Below, piece by piece: positions 24,701 through 39,700 of a stretch of DNA of 64,000 nt. The translations under genes were made by a program, and so were the position numbers. The notes under the pieces are model-generated. The model saw only the letters and a program-made list of their open reading frames with translations. It was not told where the DNA came from and made no database searches. The stretch's first letter is position 1, and every line of letters begins with the position of its first letter. Source of the stretch: Ciona intestinalis (taxonomy: Eukaryota > Chordata > Ascidiacea > Phlebobranchia > Cionidae); contig NC_020170.2 of NCBI RefSeq assembly GCF_000224145.3, positions 3,860,646 to 3,924,645 on the forward strand, written 5' to 3'.

Positions 24701-27700
24701 GAAGGTGGCCTTTGCCGTAGAAAAGGTCACATAAGTGGCATGCAAAATTAAATAAATGAATCAATGTAACTTATTTATTCTCGCTTGGTCGGGCAACGAC
24801 AGTCTTACAACACGGTGTCCTGTTTCATACACCTTGTGCCTGCTCACGAGTTACCAAGTATGTAACTTTGTGTGTTATTTTATTGATTTGAATTTAATGT
24901 TTTATACAATTTAATGTTCTATTTGGCTTTACCAACACCTAAAATCCACACAGAATAAAATTAACTGCTTCACATAACCTGAGATTTAATAAAGGTAACC
25001 ACAGTTATAAAACATACTCGGTATTGATCATAAATTGTTTCCCTAGCTACAAGTCCAGACCCGCTAATTCAAGCAGGTAATGAGATTCTGAAACTAGTGA
25101 ACAGTGGTGTAAATAAGAACCAAAACACTCCACCAACTCCAAGTGTGGATTGCTCTGAAACACCAAGTAGGCTATTTACATGGTTGCTGTGTCTTTATAT
25201 TGCTTCTAGTTCTGTATATGTAAATTTAGAGTGTCTAGTTCTCTGTATGTAATAGTGATATATAATATTATATATATATATTAAAGTTTTATTTGTTAAG
25301 TTTGAGAGTATCATTAGAGTTTTGATCAGTGTACTACAATAAAGCTTGTGAAACCCTGTTTTAAATCCTGAATCATCTTAACACATATTTCCATGTATAT
25401 CAGAACACTTCAGATATGTTTTTGCCTTACAGAAATCCATCAGAAGAAAGTGGTTCCATCTACACCCACCATTTCCCCTGGTATGGAAAAACTTGGTTTG
25501 AAACAAGCAGAAGCTCGGCTTAGTAGAGATTATATATTTACACTGGAAAAGGTTTGTACTTTTGAACTATTATTAAACTCGACTTTTCAGGTTTTCTAAT
25601 AAGAATTTTATTGGTTGTGTTGCAGTAAAAACAACCCTTTCCCATTTTATGGCAGTGAGCACTAATATAATAATTAAACAATAATATCCCAGTACACTTC
25701 TAAACTTGTAGCTGTCATAAAATAAGTTTTTTTAGATACAACTGTTATAGAATTTTTAGATACAAAGTAAACACCATTAAATACCTTGATATTATAGGCA
25801 AAATTCTTTATTATCTGTAGAAATCTGAAGACTTTCCCCATGCAAAGTTTGTATGTAAACTGTGCAACTATCACCTTGATAATGTACCTCTTGCACACAA
25901 GCACATTAAGGAGAAAAGGCATCAGAAGGCACTGAAGGAAAGACAGCAGGTGGGTTGTAAGCTATTCTATTCTATACTATGAGAATGAGGTGCCATGACT
26001 TGGAATTTAGGCCAGACTGGCCATTACCCCAACACCCAGTGAGCCAGTTGTAGGCTATATAAAGATGTGGTAAAGCTGAGGTACAAGTAACCTGAAGTAG
26101 GCCCACTGTTGTTATGTGAACTGGGTAATAGGCCGCAATTTTTTTCATGTGTCTTACTACTTCTCCAGCCACCAGGTAATGGGCCAACTGTGGCCTAAAT
26201 TTAAAGTCCTAGAACATGCCTCACTTTAAGATCTCACCCACATAAAAAAGCACCTCATCTAAACAAAAGAACGTCATCCTCATAAAAAAAATCCAAATTC
26301 AAAATTTATTTCTCTAGGACAACATATTACGTGAGCTCTCCCTTCCTTCCCCCCCTGCCATCAACAACCTACAGAAGGTCTTACTTACTGAGGTAGTAGC
26401 TGAAGTAATGAGTGAAAGTGACGTACAACTACGCACTAACACAGTGCAAGACCTTGAACAACTTATCAGCACTCATATACCAAGTATGTGGAAATTTTCA
26501 ATATGTTAATTGCAATATGTTAGTTTTAATATATAATATATATATATATGTTACTTTCAGAATAAATTTTTAATATACTTTTTTCAATAGCAATGTTACT
26601 ATGTTATTTTCAATACAAGATTTTAATATGCTGTTTTAAAGAACATTAGAGTCTATATATACATGATGCGATTTTCAAAGAAGTGACACAAGGTTATTGT
26701 TCTATCATGCACAAGCACGATAACATATAGCAAGAGCAATAACAATTTGTCACTGCATATTCTTAGTAACAGCACTGAATCAATTATTCTGTTATGTCTT
26801 TCTAGTTAAAGCAACATTCTTATACCTACAGTGTATAATTTGCATAAATGCAAGACTTATCATAATAACATTTTTACAGCGTAAGTATAAGAAATAAACG
26901 TTTCATCAAGTAGGCTATACAATGTTAAAAGTTTACTTTTTTACAGTTTCGTAATGGAATATTTTTCAAAAATTTAAATCAAATGGTTATTAATTTTCAC
27001 ACAGAGTCACGTGTTGTGTTATATGGTTCATCATGCAGTGGGTTTGGTTTTACATCAAGTGATGTGAATGTTGATCTACAATACCCATCCACCATGCGTG
27101 CTCCTGCTGCCTTGCTTAAAGTTCTTTCACTTCTTCAAGATTCAGGTAAAAAAATCACATAAAAACAGTTTAGGTAAAACAGAAAAAAACAGCAATTAAT
27201 GCATTCTATACTATAGGTAAGGTCCTGTAGTATAAAACTCTGACATACCATGGGACCTGAGATTAGGCAATAGCCCCATTATGCACGAGCCTATATATGT
27301 GTTAATTTATTCTTCATTTTCCACCATAGAGACTTACCAAGATGTGAATGCGGATTTTCTCGGAAAGAATCCTCGGATTAATTTCACGGATCAAAAATCA
27401 TCACTTAACATCTCTTTAAGCACGGGGAACGAATCGAGCATCCTGACAAGTCGTCTGCTACGTTTCTACTCCCTGCTTGACCCCAGAGTAATTCAGGTGA
27501 ATTTACCAGTAATTTTCCGTCATATATGACTTCATCAATTAGACATGATATTGATGAGAATATGGATGAATGTAACTTATTTTATCCTTCTGGAAAGCAA
27601 CAGTCGTTATAACACAGGTATTTCGTTTCATACAACTCGTGCCAGCTTACGAGTTACCTCCTATATATACTTTGTGGGTGTTTTTTTCTGTATAGCTGGA

Positions 27701-30700
27701 AATTTAGAAAGCCCAATAGGGACCACTTGGTAAGAGCAATTGTCTAAAAGTTTTTTTTTTAAACAGGTATGCTCACAGACTACAGTGGTAGTAGCGACAA
27801 GCTTTGAACCCCAAACCTTCGGGTTAGAGGAAGAAACATATTCACCATGTATATAGCTGTTCCCACATGTCTAATACTTGTTCTTACCCCCCACAGTTAA
27901 GCATGGTGTTTCGTAAATGGGCAAAAATGTGTCGACTTGATCTACAAAGTGAGGGTTCCCTACCATCCCATGCATTCATCATTATGACCATCTTCTTCAT
28001 GCAAAGGCACAAATATATACCAGCTCTACATGAGGTATGGCTAAATCTGTATACTATGTTGTATATATTTGAGGTAGTGGGGTTTAGAGCCTAAGCAAAA
28101 TCGAATTGAATGACAAAAAAAGGCATTACAAACCTTATAAAAGTAACATGTAACCAAGCTTTTAAAATACGGGTGACATCCTTTGTTTTAGCACTCCAGT
28201 TTTAGGCTTAAAATAGCTTTTATTTTGCTGATACAAGTACATAATAGAGGAAGAGGCAAAAGTATAATTGTGTTACTTTTAACCAACAAGGCACCGCAGG
28301 TTTGACGACCATGAGTGTGTGACTGCATTTTACCAATGTCACTCCTGAATTTGCGAAAACAAAAAAAAACCTATATGTAAATATTAAATCCTGTCCCAGA
28401 TAATTGCTGACCACGACATGACATCCATATTGAACCATTCTTCCATTTCTAAATGTGAGTTGCTGGACTTTACAAGTGGTTCATGTCATTACACGGCAAC
28501 TTTACCACCTAAACAACCAAGCAGTCCTGTAAAGAAGCCGACCCCTACTGAAGAGGATGAAACTGGTATGTCATTTGTTGTTATTATTATAAACCATATG
28601 CCTTGATAGGTTTGTAAACATTGAATGAATAAATGAATGTGTGTAACTTATTTATTTCTATATGGCTGGGTAACAACTGTCGTTATAACTTGATAGTTTT
28701 TTTCAAAAAGGTTTTTAAATTTTTACAACGACTGTTGTTATAACACTGATGTTCTTTTTCCTAAAAAAATGGTTTTCAATTGTGGCAAAGTCTGCCTTTT
28801 AACATTGGTGTTCATTTCGTACTAAAATAGGAAAACAATTATTTCAAAATTTCAAACAGACTCGGACGCTGAAACAAACACGACACTCGAGAATTGCATA
28901 TCTGAATCTCCAGATAGCAATATTGAGCTTGATTCGCCACTATCAGGCGCTCAAGAGCCCGTCAAGCCGTCCCCCATACAACCCAACAACCCTGTTAACC
29001 TTATGGGAGGGTTAGAGGGAAAACAATTGCTTGTTGCTGATTTGTGGTTGGCCATGATAAAGTTCTTTGCATTGGAGTATCCTATGGAAGACCAGGTTAG
29101 TTGAGATCGGGGCTGAATTCGAGGTTTAAAGGGGCATACCAATGAAAAGTTAAATTTGTTTAGGCCTGTTGATGGAAAAATAAACAACAGTTTGTTAGTT
29201 TATACATAGGTGTCAGCTGTTTCAATATTTAGTTAAATATTTAATTCTGGTAAAAATTTTAGACTCAGATTTGTCCATAGAAATATAGGGAATTTTATTA
29301 ATAAATGTGGTGAGTGCAATATACTTCAGCTATGTATTAACAACACCCTGGGGCCTTAACATTACGCCTAAAATGTAATTTTATAACGGACATAACCCCA
29401 TACCTGCACACTCAAAATCATTTCTTTGTTATAAGACCACCTGTATAATGTGTATATAAGCATATCAATTTTCAGATCATATGCATCTGCACAAGTCGAA
29501 CCCTGCTTAGATCAGATAAGAATTGGAGCAGAAAAAGGGTTGCAATTGTTGATCCTTTCTCTTCCAAGAGAAATCTATGTCGTTCTATGACTCAACAGGT
29601 AACATTATGTCGATTATGACATCATAACTCAATGTAATAAATCCTGTGAATTTTACCCTGATATGGTGCTCATATAATCTGTTTTTGTTCAAGCCACACA
29701 GCAGTTAGCCGTTAACCCTACCACCCCAGGTTTGCTGCCTATTTTTATAGTATATAAAATGTAAAAAACTTGCAGGCAGTGTTTGGGTACATGATGTCCC
29801 GGTTAAAAGCAGCCGTGACTTACTTCTATGCTTCACGTGCACAAAATGATACACCGCAAGTATCATGTGGCAATCATGATGTGAATGATAACACTCCATC
29901 TACTAGTAATGGTGGTACAGGTTTGTCTCAGTTGTATACGTTTGTTTATATATATAGTAGGGTGGGGGAGGATGAGACACCTTTCGCATATAATATCTAA
30001 ATATTCTGATCGTGTCTTAAACAATTAACAACGCTCCATGCTAGTTGTAAGGATAAGGTTTTATATTTATATGAATGTTCTTGGTTTACTACCAAATGAC
30101 CAGAAAATAGAATGAAAGGTGTCCCATCTTTCCCCACCCAATAAATATGTTATGCTGATTCTATATGGCTGTGAACCTATGGCAAGGCAGCGGAATTTAA
30201 GCCAGAGTTGGCCTATTAATATTACCCCAAATTCCAGATTCTGGACTCTTTACTGTTTTTTTTAAAATATGTTCTAAAACTATTGGTAGTTATTACTGGG
30301 TTTCATTAGCGGCAACACAGAGTCTTAACATGTGTTTGAAAATAGAATCCAAATTAAAGTCATACGAATAACACATGCAGTTTAACGTGATCATGCGTTA
30401 AAACAACTAGAGATAGCATCACCAATTCAATGGTAATAATACACAACAACATTAGCCCATAACAATAATGTTATTATTATATCTTAACCAAACTTCCCAC
30501 CATCGGCAGGTATAGAGGAACAACTGGATGAAGTTGTTCCAAAAATTTGTGACATGGCAATCCACTCTGTGCTTGACGAAGTTGCTGAGGATACTACAAG
30601 GTTGTTACTTGTAATATATATATATTAGTTAAGTAGTATATAATATAAAGTATTCTCTACAAAGTTACATATGTAGTAACTTGTGAGACACGAGGTGTAT

Positions 30701-33700
30701 GAAACAGACCACCTGTGATTTAATGACTATCGTTTCCCATGCCCGCTAGAATAAAGTAAGTTATATTCATTATCAGTCACCTCCCATGTTAACTATATAT
30801 ATATTACTTATTGCAGGTATGAGTTTACTAATAAAGTGATAACTGGTGGACACTACCCCGTCAAAGTTTGTGTCCTGTGCAAGAATGAGGGGCATGTTCG
30901 CAAGGATTGTCCCGATGAAGCTAAAGTTATGGACCTTGTGGAACTACCACCTATAACCAAGTCTCTACTAAATGCACTGGATCGTGTATGCAACTATATG
31001 TATGGTAAGTTAATTGAATGTTATTTAAATATATGGTATGTTATCTGCCAATGCAGTCTATTTTGGGGCGGTTAGGTGTTTTGGTATTTTTATTGTTGTA
31101 TAAAATTTATCTGCAAATGGGGCGTTATCTTCTATATGGGTTAGGTCCTATAGTAAGTTCATTGTTATTTGTATCTTATAAGTAATATTATCTACTAATG
31201 CTGTTTTAAGGAATGTTATGAGACCTAAAATTTATACCAGAATTTTCCCATTACTTTTTAGCTGATTGTGCGATAAACAGTTTATTAAACCAGTAAAACT
31301 TGCAAAACAGTCAAAGGGTCATATTAATGACGATTCAAATTAATGTCTGCTCATTTTTGGATTGCAACCAAACGGTTGATAAGCACTGATATAAATTCTG
31401 TGATAATACAATTTACACAGAAAACTTCGCATTGAGGCAGAAGGAAGTCCAGGAAAGAAACAAAATATGTGAAGCACTTATGAATTACATACAACGCAAA
31501 TACAACTTCAAATGTCAGATGAATTTATTCGGTTCTTCAAGAAATGGTTTTGGTTTTCGTCGTAGTGACCTTGATATTTGTATGACTTTCTATGGGAATG
31601 CTACAGGAGAGGTAGGGCTGTTCATTTATATATAATCTTTTATAAATAAAAGCGGCACATATGGTATAAAATGTAGTGTATTTTGGAAAATCGGAGGCAA
31701 AGCACAGTTGGTTAGCGTGTCTGCCTCTGACCCAGAGGTTATGGGTTCAAGGTTTGTCGCTGCTACCATTGTAACCTATGTGTTGATCCAACCCAATGGT
31801 CACTAATGGATTGTCAAAGTTGTCAGCCAAACTGAAAGAAAAAACAGTCACCCACAAAGTTACATACCTAGTAACTCAAAAGCTGCTACAGGGGGTATAA
31901 AACAGAACACCCGTGTTGTAACTACTGACGTTTTTTACATTCATATACATTCATTACTTTTTGTTTCTCCAGGATTTAGACTTCGTGTCCATCATCACTG
32001 ATGTTGCGAAGTGTCTTCGTAGGAATTCCGATCTTTGCAACATCCTCCCAATCACCACAGCTAAAGTCCCGATCGTAAAGTTCGAGCACAAGATGAGTGG
32101 CTTGGAGGGAGACATAAGTTTATACAACTTACTGGTAATTTGGTATTATTTGGGGTAATGGCAAAATCTGGCCTAAATCCCAGCGTCTTAAGGACTCTCC
32201 CATACAGAATAGAATAACGATCTATTTGTCGTAACCAAGCTGGTATAATATAGGCAAGAAAAAAAATAAAAGAAATCATATTTGTAAAGTATGAATGAGT
32301 GAATGAATATAACTTATTTATCCTCGCGTGGCAGTGTAAGAACAGTCCTATTAACACGGGTGTTTTGTTTCATACAGCCCACTTACAAGTTAGTAAATAA
32401 CTTTGTAGGTGGTTATTTATGGCTTTTTGCCCATATCCTTATGCTTATATTTCATTGTACAAACATAACTGTACAATGTAGCTTAAACTGCACATAACAT
32501 CAGGCACAAAAGAACACAGCTATGTTATCCTGTTATTCTTCCATTGATTGTCGATGCAAGGTGCTCGGGTATGCCATGAAAGTTTTCGTGAAGCGGTGTC
32601 AGATTGGTGATGCTTCACGAGGCTCATTATCATCATATGCATACACACTCATGGTCATATTCTATCTGCAACAGAGGAAACCTCCAGTGCTGCCAGTTTT
32701 ACAACAGGTTGGTTGAATGCATTTAAACGTTTAATTGATTGGTCAACACTGGAACACTAGTTCTAGAATATTTTGATGCAGAACCCACTTCTTGTCTTTC
32801 TGTTCTATGTGAGTGAGGTCCCACAGTGTGGCACGCCATGGGCCCTAGGATTTGGGCCAGAATTGGCTCATTATCCCCCTTTTTGGCCTATGTAATTTCA
32901 GCTATCAAAACCAGTACTACAAGTCGGAAGTATTTGGTAACTGAACGATACCAGGTTCAATGCTCAATACTGGTAGATATATGTGTATTCTAGCAGTTGT
33001 TATTTTACTAATGAGTAGTAGCACCCTGGTTGGTGGGGTAATGGGCCAACTCTGCCATAGATTTGAGATCCCATGTCATTTCAGGCCCAAGGACACAAAC
33101 ACAGTCAATGATATCAGTATTTAGCATTAAACACTGTATCCTTGGATTACAATGCAATTACCTAACCACTAAGCCAAGGCATCAAACAAAAAAGTCACAT
33201 ATATTCACTTCTAAATATCCACAGTTATACGAAGGTAGTGAACAACCTGTAGATACAATAGATGGTTGGAATGCCTGGTTCAACAGTGATGTCAAAGCTT
33301 TGGTAAGTATTCATATTATGTACATACATCAGGCTTATGAAATATATATGTTGTTTATGTCAGGCATATTAATCCTTTTTAAATTACTATGTTTTTTATT
33401 TTTATTTTTCTGTAAAAGGACCTGAATTATATGTGGAAAATATTGCATGGAGAATTGTTTTAGATTTATTGGGGCTTGATTTTTGTCTATTTCGTAGGGT
33501 TTTTGTATCACCATATTCTTACTGTATTTCTTTACACAAGAATCGTTGAACTCTATGAGCACCAGATCTGGGTCAGATTCGCGGAATTTATCACAATCAA
33601 ACACACATACCTTTAATAGCCTCTACAGCTATGGTGTGTGAACTTTACATGTGTATTGCAAAGTATTGTAAATATTCACAGAAAGATATCTGGCCCGAGT

Positions 33701-36700
33701 TTGGCAAGAACAAGGAATCCATCGGCGAGCTGTGGCACAATATGCTTCGCTTCTATACAGAGGAGTTTGACTTCAGACACCATGTTGTGTGTATAAGAAA
33801 GCATGAACCATTGACTGTGTTTGAAAAGGTAAGTTATACAATACAGTGATATGGGGTAAGACACCTTTAGCACATAATATCTAAATATCGTGTTTTAAAC
33901 AATTAACGCTGGTCTATGGAAGTCTTAAGAATATGGTTTTATAATTCTTTGTGTGTTCTTTGTTTACTACCAAATGGGACGAGAAAATCAAATGGGATAT
34001 CAATGGGCCAAATCTGGCCTAAACCCCTGGGTGTTGGGCTAAGTCCAGCCTAAATCTCAGTTCCTCGAGAAAGTCTTCCACCCATATAAAATACTTTCTA
34101 ATATAGGAATGGACTTCCAAGTTTATTTCAATTGAAGATCCGTTTGATTTGAACCATAACCTTGGTGCTGGTGTATCGCGCAAGATGAGCAACTTTATCA
34201 TGCGTGTGTTTGTGAAAGCAAGGCAACACTTTGCCAACTTACCACCGAAAAATATGGATCCTATTCATGAACCTGTAAGTTGTGTTAAACATGATTATGT
34301 TAAAAAGTTATAGTTAAAATGATTACAGTAAAAAGATTGTTAAAAGTTATGTTAAAATAATTATGTTTGGAAATAAAAATTAGGATAATTTTTATCGATA
34401 CCACACCGTTTCACATAGACATCATATATTCAGGAATATTTCTTCGATGCCAACATCCTCATGGATGGAGAGGAAGCTCCCAATGACCGATGTTGCAGAG
34501 TTTGTGGGAAGATCGGACACTTTGTACGAGACTGTCCCAGGAAGAAAAGAAGAAGAGGACAAGATAATGGTGATTGTGAATGTTTCATTATTATTGTGTG
34601 GTTGACAGGGATATTAAAAAATTTTGACAGATAAGTTTTTGACAGACAGTTTTTACAAAGAGATTTTACGGACAAGTTATTGACAAGACAGTTTTACTGT
34701 ATAACAGACATTCTTAAGGTTTATGTGAAAATATTCGAAAAAATAGCCAATGATTTATAATGGTATATAACAGTGGTTCCCAAACTTTTCTTCACCCGGC
34801 GTCACTTGAGCTGTTAAAAATGTTTGCAGTGCACTGCGCACTTATAGCCAACTACGTTAAGCGTAACATTCATGTTATATTCGCTATCGCAGTGGTATAA
34901 AACTACAATTTATATGGAAATAAAATATTAATAGAAATCAATTTTCTCGACCATGCTGGATTGAGAGCGCTTCTGCAAACTTTAAAGTCGCACTCGACAA
35001 GTTGCGGCAGCGCACCAGTGTGCGCGGCGCCCACTTTGGAAACCAAGGGTATATAATATAAAACTGCTGGAAGAAGAAATTACAAAACTGTTATGATCTA
35101 TTTATTTAATCAGTGAATAAATCTAATTATACCTGTAATCATGAATGAATGTCACTAATTTTCCTAATAACAGTCCTTATAACATGGGTGTTCTGTTTCA
35201 TACACCTCGTGCCCGCTTATGAGTTACCAATTATGTAACTTTGTTGGTAAATAATTCACTTGATTTAAATTGAACTTTATATTATTTAATGTTCTATTTG
35301 CCTTTGCTAACATGCAAAAAGCCTCAGAATACAATTACCTGTTTTACATACTTGGAGATAATAAACCACGCACACAAAACTAACGTAAGCTTATATTTAA
35401 ACAGGGCAACAAGAAGTAAAGGATATGAATGAATACAGATGTTTCTTATGTGGAGAATTTGGACATATTAAGAAAGATTGCCCAGAGTATAACAATGATA
35501 GTACGTATTGTATAATTCAACTACATAATGTATGATATTTTTCATTAAAATAAAAAACAGTTTTTACGTTCATTTTTTTGTTTTTAACTCTGGCCTAAGT
35601 CCAACTGTGGCCTAAATCTCAGGTTCCATGGTGTGCCATGCCATAGGACCTCACCAACATAGAATAGAATAGAATACAATCTAATAGTTTGGCTTACTTT
35701 AAAAATAGTGCGTATATGTGAAATTAAATGTGTAAAATATGACTATTTTATGAGTACAACATAGGTCCTAGGATTTAATGCAGGATTCTCCCACCATCCC
35801 CAAAAATGAATACATATACATAATATATAGCTTATACTAACCATGTACAAACCACGCAGGTAACTTCACAGGACAAAACAAATTTTTCCGTGGTTCTTCA
35901 CCAAGAAACTCTGACTTTCAACAAAGGAACTTTCAATCTCCCAAATACAAGATGTCTCCTCACCAGAATAATAAGAGGAACAAGTATGTAGCTTCTTTTT
36001 GTTTATAAAGTGTTTTTATGATGGTAGGGTATCTGGGTATGGTTTTAAACACATGTGGTATATTTATTAATTCTTTTTATTTTATTTTTTATATATTTTT
36101 ATATGATGTTTTTTATAGCCCCACACCCAGATACATAGTATATCCATAAACCTCATGCTCACTGTCGAGTTATAACATAAATGTCTTCCTATGCACAAAG
36201 CACATTATATTATTACAGTAACACTCATTACGCCTAATATATAATCCATTAACATCACAGTTCCCATACACCTGGTAGCAGAGACACAAGAAGAAGTAGC
36301 CCCCCACCCCACCCCAGCCATCGATCAAATGAAACTCGTGCAAAGATGAATCTATTTCCACCTCCTGCTCAGGAAAGATCGATCGAGAGCAGTCCACGTT
36401 TCGTGCAATCATCACCAAAGCAAATTCCTGATAAGAGGTATTTATTCTAACACATTGAAGGTAATCGGCCAATCCTGGCATAAATCCTAGGAGCCATGGC
36501 CACGCTGCGAGATCTCACCAACATAGAATAGGTGTTTCTCTAGAGAAATACTATACACAAGTTGTAACACCGAATTCTGACTGTTGTTTTACCAAGTCAA
36601 CCAGATTGGTTCAAGGCTCTTTGCTCTTACTATTGCAGGCGTACGTGTCTTTGAGCAAGACACTTAGTGGCTTTCCCCCTAGAAAAACTTTTACCACCAA

Positions 36701-39700
36701 AGTTGCATACAATCGCAATTTGGCAGGAAGTGCATGAACAGAATACCCATGTAATACAGACTGTCGTTTACCGGCCACGCGAGTATTAAGCAAGCTAGGT
36801 TCATTCATCTCTAATTCCAGGCGGACACCAAACAAACAGTGGCCTTCCTCCCCCCACACCCAGCAATCTCCTGTATACCACCAACCACCATCTGCATCTA
36901 CACAAGGTTACCATGGATCTCCATACAATGTGATTCCTTATAATAATGGAGTGTATGGTGGATCGCCATACAATACTGGGATGCCTGATCATGGTAAAGG
37001 TAGGACTGTATGGAGTGTTTGGACTGTAGAATTCAGGTCTTAGGATATTTAGAGATCTTAAGATTTGTAAAGATTTATTGTGTTACTGTATAGGAAACAT
37101 TCCCTGATAAAGTCTTGTATGACAGACATAACTTTAGAAATACACAATGTTTTTTTATACTAGATAAGCTGTTAAAATATTATTTAGTGAATATGGTTTT
37201 ACTTTTTAAACCAAGTCTATAAAATGCAGTTGTGTCATATATAGGCTGGAGTGTTTGTATTAAATAAGATACTTAAACAGCAAACGCTATGGCAGACGAA
37301 ACATCGGTTCTTTAACATCACAAAACAAAGGTCAGGAAATATCTTTCACACTTACAATATATACTCCTGACAACAACAATATATATAATAAAGAAGTTTA
37401 TTAAAACAATATTCATAATAATACACATATAATTATAAAATCCACCTATAACCAGCACTGTACATAAACTGGGTATTCCTTTTACTAAAAAAGCAAGACT
37501 AATTTTTTGAAATGCAGAGATAATTTCAGACCATATTTCTTTTCCTATTACTCCACAAAACTCGGGTCAAATGAAGTCATTCTAATTTCATCTCCAGCTA
37601 CTAACTTCAACACCCCGTAGCATCTTTCTTCCGACGTTATGTCCATTAGTTTGTTTTGTACGTCACGTTTCTTTGGATGAAACTGCATAAAAATATCAAC
37701 TCTAAATGAGTCACATGCTACTAATTTATTTTTTTTACTCTATGGTTTTTATAGCAAAAAAACACGAACCATTTTTTAAACATATTTAATTATACAAAAA
37801 TGTCCCACAGTTACACAAACTAAAATAAAATTACCCCTATAATTCTCAGACATAAAAACTCAATTGGTAAATATAGCAAACACAGTCTACTGTGGCTCTG
37901 CTCGTTTGTACGAACCCCTAACATCAAGTTAAACACATTTCAGGGTCAAAAGTGTTAAAACATAACGTCACCTATATTCCAAAAATTAAACCTTGAAAAC
38001 TCACCTGTATAAGATAGCCAGGTCTTTTCATGACTTTGTCATCATAAAACATTGCCACTACATCTTGTGTGTCAATTAAACCAGATCCAAACGTTAATTT
38101 CTTTAGTTCTTCAAATGAAATGCGGAATTTTGAAGCTCGTATTATGATTATGTCTTGTGCATTACTCTGGAACAAAAAAACATTTGTTTGTATCGCCACC
38201 ATGGCATAGTTAGTTAGCGTACATGCCCCTAATCAAGAGTTTATGGGTTCAAGGCTCTTTACTGCTACTATTGTGGGAGTATGTGTCTTTAGGCAAGATA
38301 CTCAACGACAATTCTTCATACCCAACATTGTATATGTACATTCTATTCTACATGGGTGAGGTCCTATAGCTTTACACACCAACTGACCTAGGATTCGGAC
38401 CCCAGTTACCCCATTACCCACACTTTGAAAGCAACTACCTTGTATAGTTCCATAAGTTGTCCTTCATTTACTTCAGTAAGATTTACAGAGGTTTGTCCAG
38501 TATTCCCATTTCCCATAAAACCTGAAAAATATAATGTGTCAAAATACTTGCAATGTAACTCAATGTATAATAGGGTGGGGTCGGTGGGGCAAGATGGACA
38601 CCGTTAAAACACTATGTCCCTAATCGTGTTTTTAACAATTATCCACGCTTTTCGGGAGGATACGCACATATATTTTTTGTAAATATTTTTCAATTACTAC
38701 CAAATGTTATGGTAATGTGAATTCTCTTCACCTTGACTTGGTAAATCGCATTCATTGTAAGATTCAAATGTCTCCATACACTCCTGGTCGTCGTTGGTTT
38801 GGTCTGCGTGTCTTTGATCATCACACCCTTCGTGTATAGGACTCAATGTTCGCTTGTTAAGGGTATAGCTTGTGTGTTCTGTTGTATCCGTTACACCTTC
38901 CGTATCATTCGATGTCGAAGCATTTTCCGTCGTTCCTGTCTCATTTTGTAACCTGTTTGATTCTTTATGTGTATTGGTGACATTTTTGTTGCTTAATTTC
39001 TCGCAGTAATTATCATCGGTAGCAACACTGTCCAGCGACGACACAGAAAACACTGATTCCCAGTCACTGTCCGCTTCAATAGTGCTACAATCGTCCTGAC
39101 TCATGATTCTCGCGTGCTCTATGGTCACGTGATGCTGTGTCATGCGTTCGTCATCTTCCACGCTTGCCCTTGATAACTTGACCACACCTCCACACCATTG
39201 ACCACTGTTTATAGCAGTCGCTCTATCCAACTTCGTATGCAACCCTACACGCTTAGCAAGCACCACAGTATGTGTCGATTGAAAGGACTTGGGTTGCGCT
39301 GCTTCATTTCTATTTTTATTTAGAGCATTTTCAGAATCCTTCCTTTTTGCACAATCGTTCTCCTGAACTCTGTGACTTGTATTGAAGTGTCCATCCGCTA
39401 CGTTCAAAGCTTGTACTTCTCTGGAGAACTGATCCTCGTATATCCATTCTAAAGTTAATTTTAACCGACCTGGCTTAACATCAACGTTATATTCCAAACT
39501 TTTCTCTTTAAATTTAAAACTTGAAAGAAATTGAAGCAAATTTTCCGGCAGATTCAGCATCTCGACTTTTACCAGCAACCAAATCTAAACCTACAATACA
39601 AAACACGTATCAAAATTTCACAATTTTTCTGAATCTTATATTAATTCTTAAAACCAGAATCTATAAAACTGGTGCTTAGAAAAATCGGATCTAACTATTC

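Noticed and set aside
31693-31765. A tRNA gene in the SINE head
   Set aside because: A- and B-box-like words are present, but the arms do not form a proper cloverleaf and the sequence continues into the repeated SINE body.
39561-39578. Extension of the nested gene's first exon to 39578
   Set aside because: There is no ATG in that stretch; the upstream frame begins with TTG right after an in-frame stop, so 39560 is the first real start.
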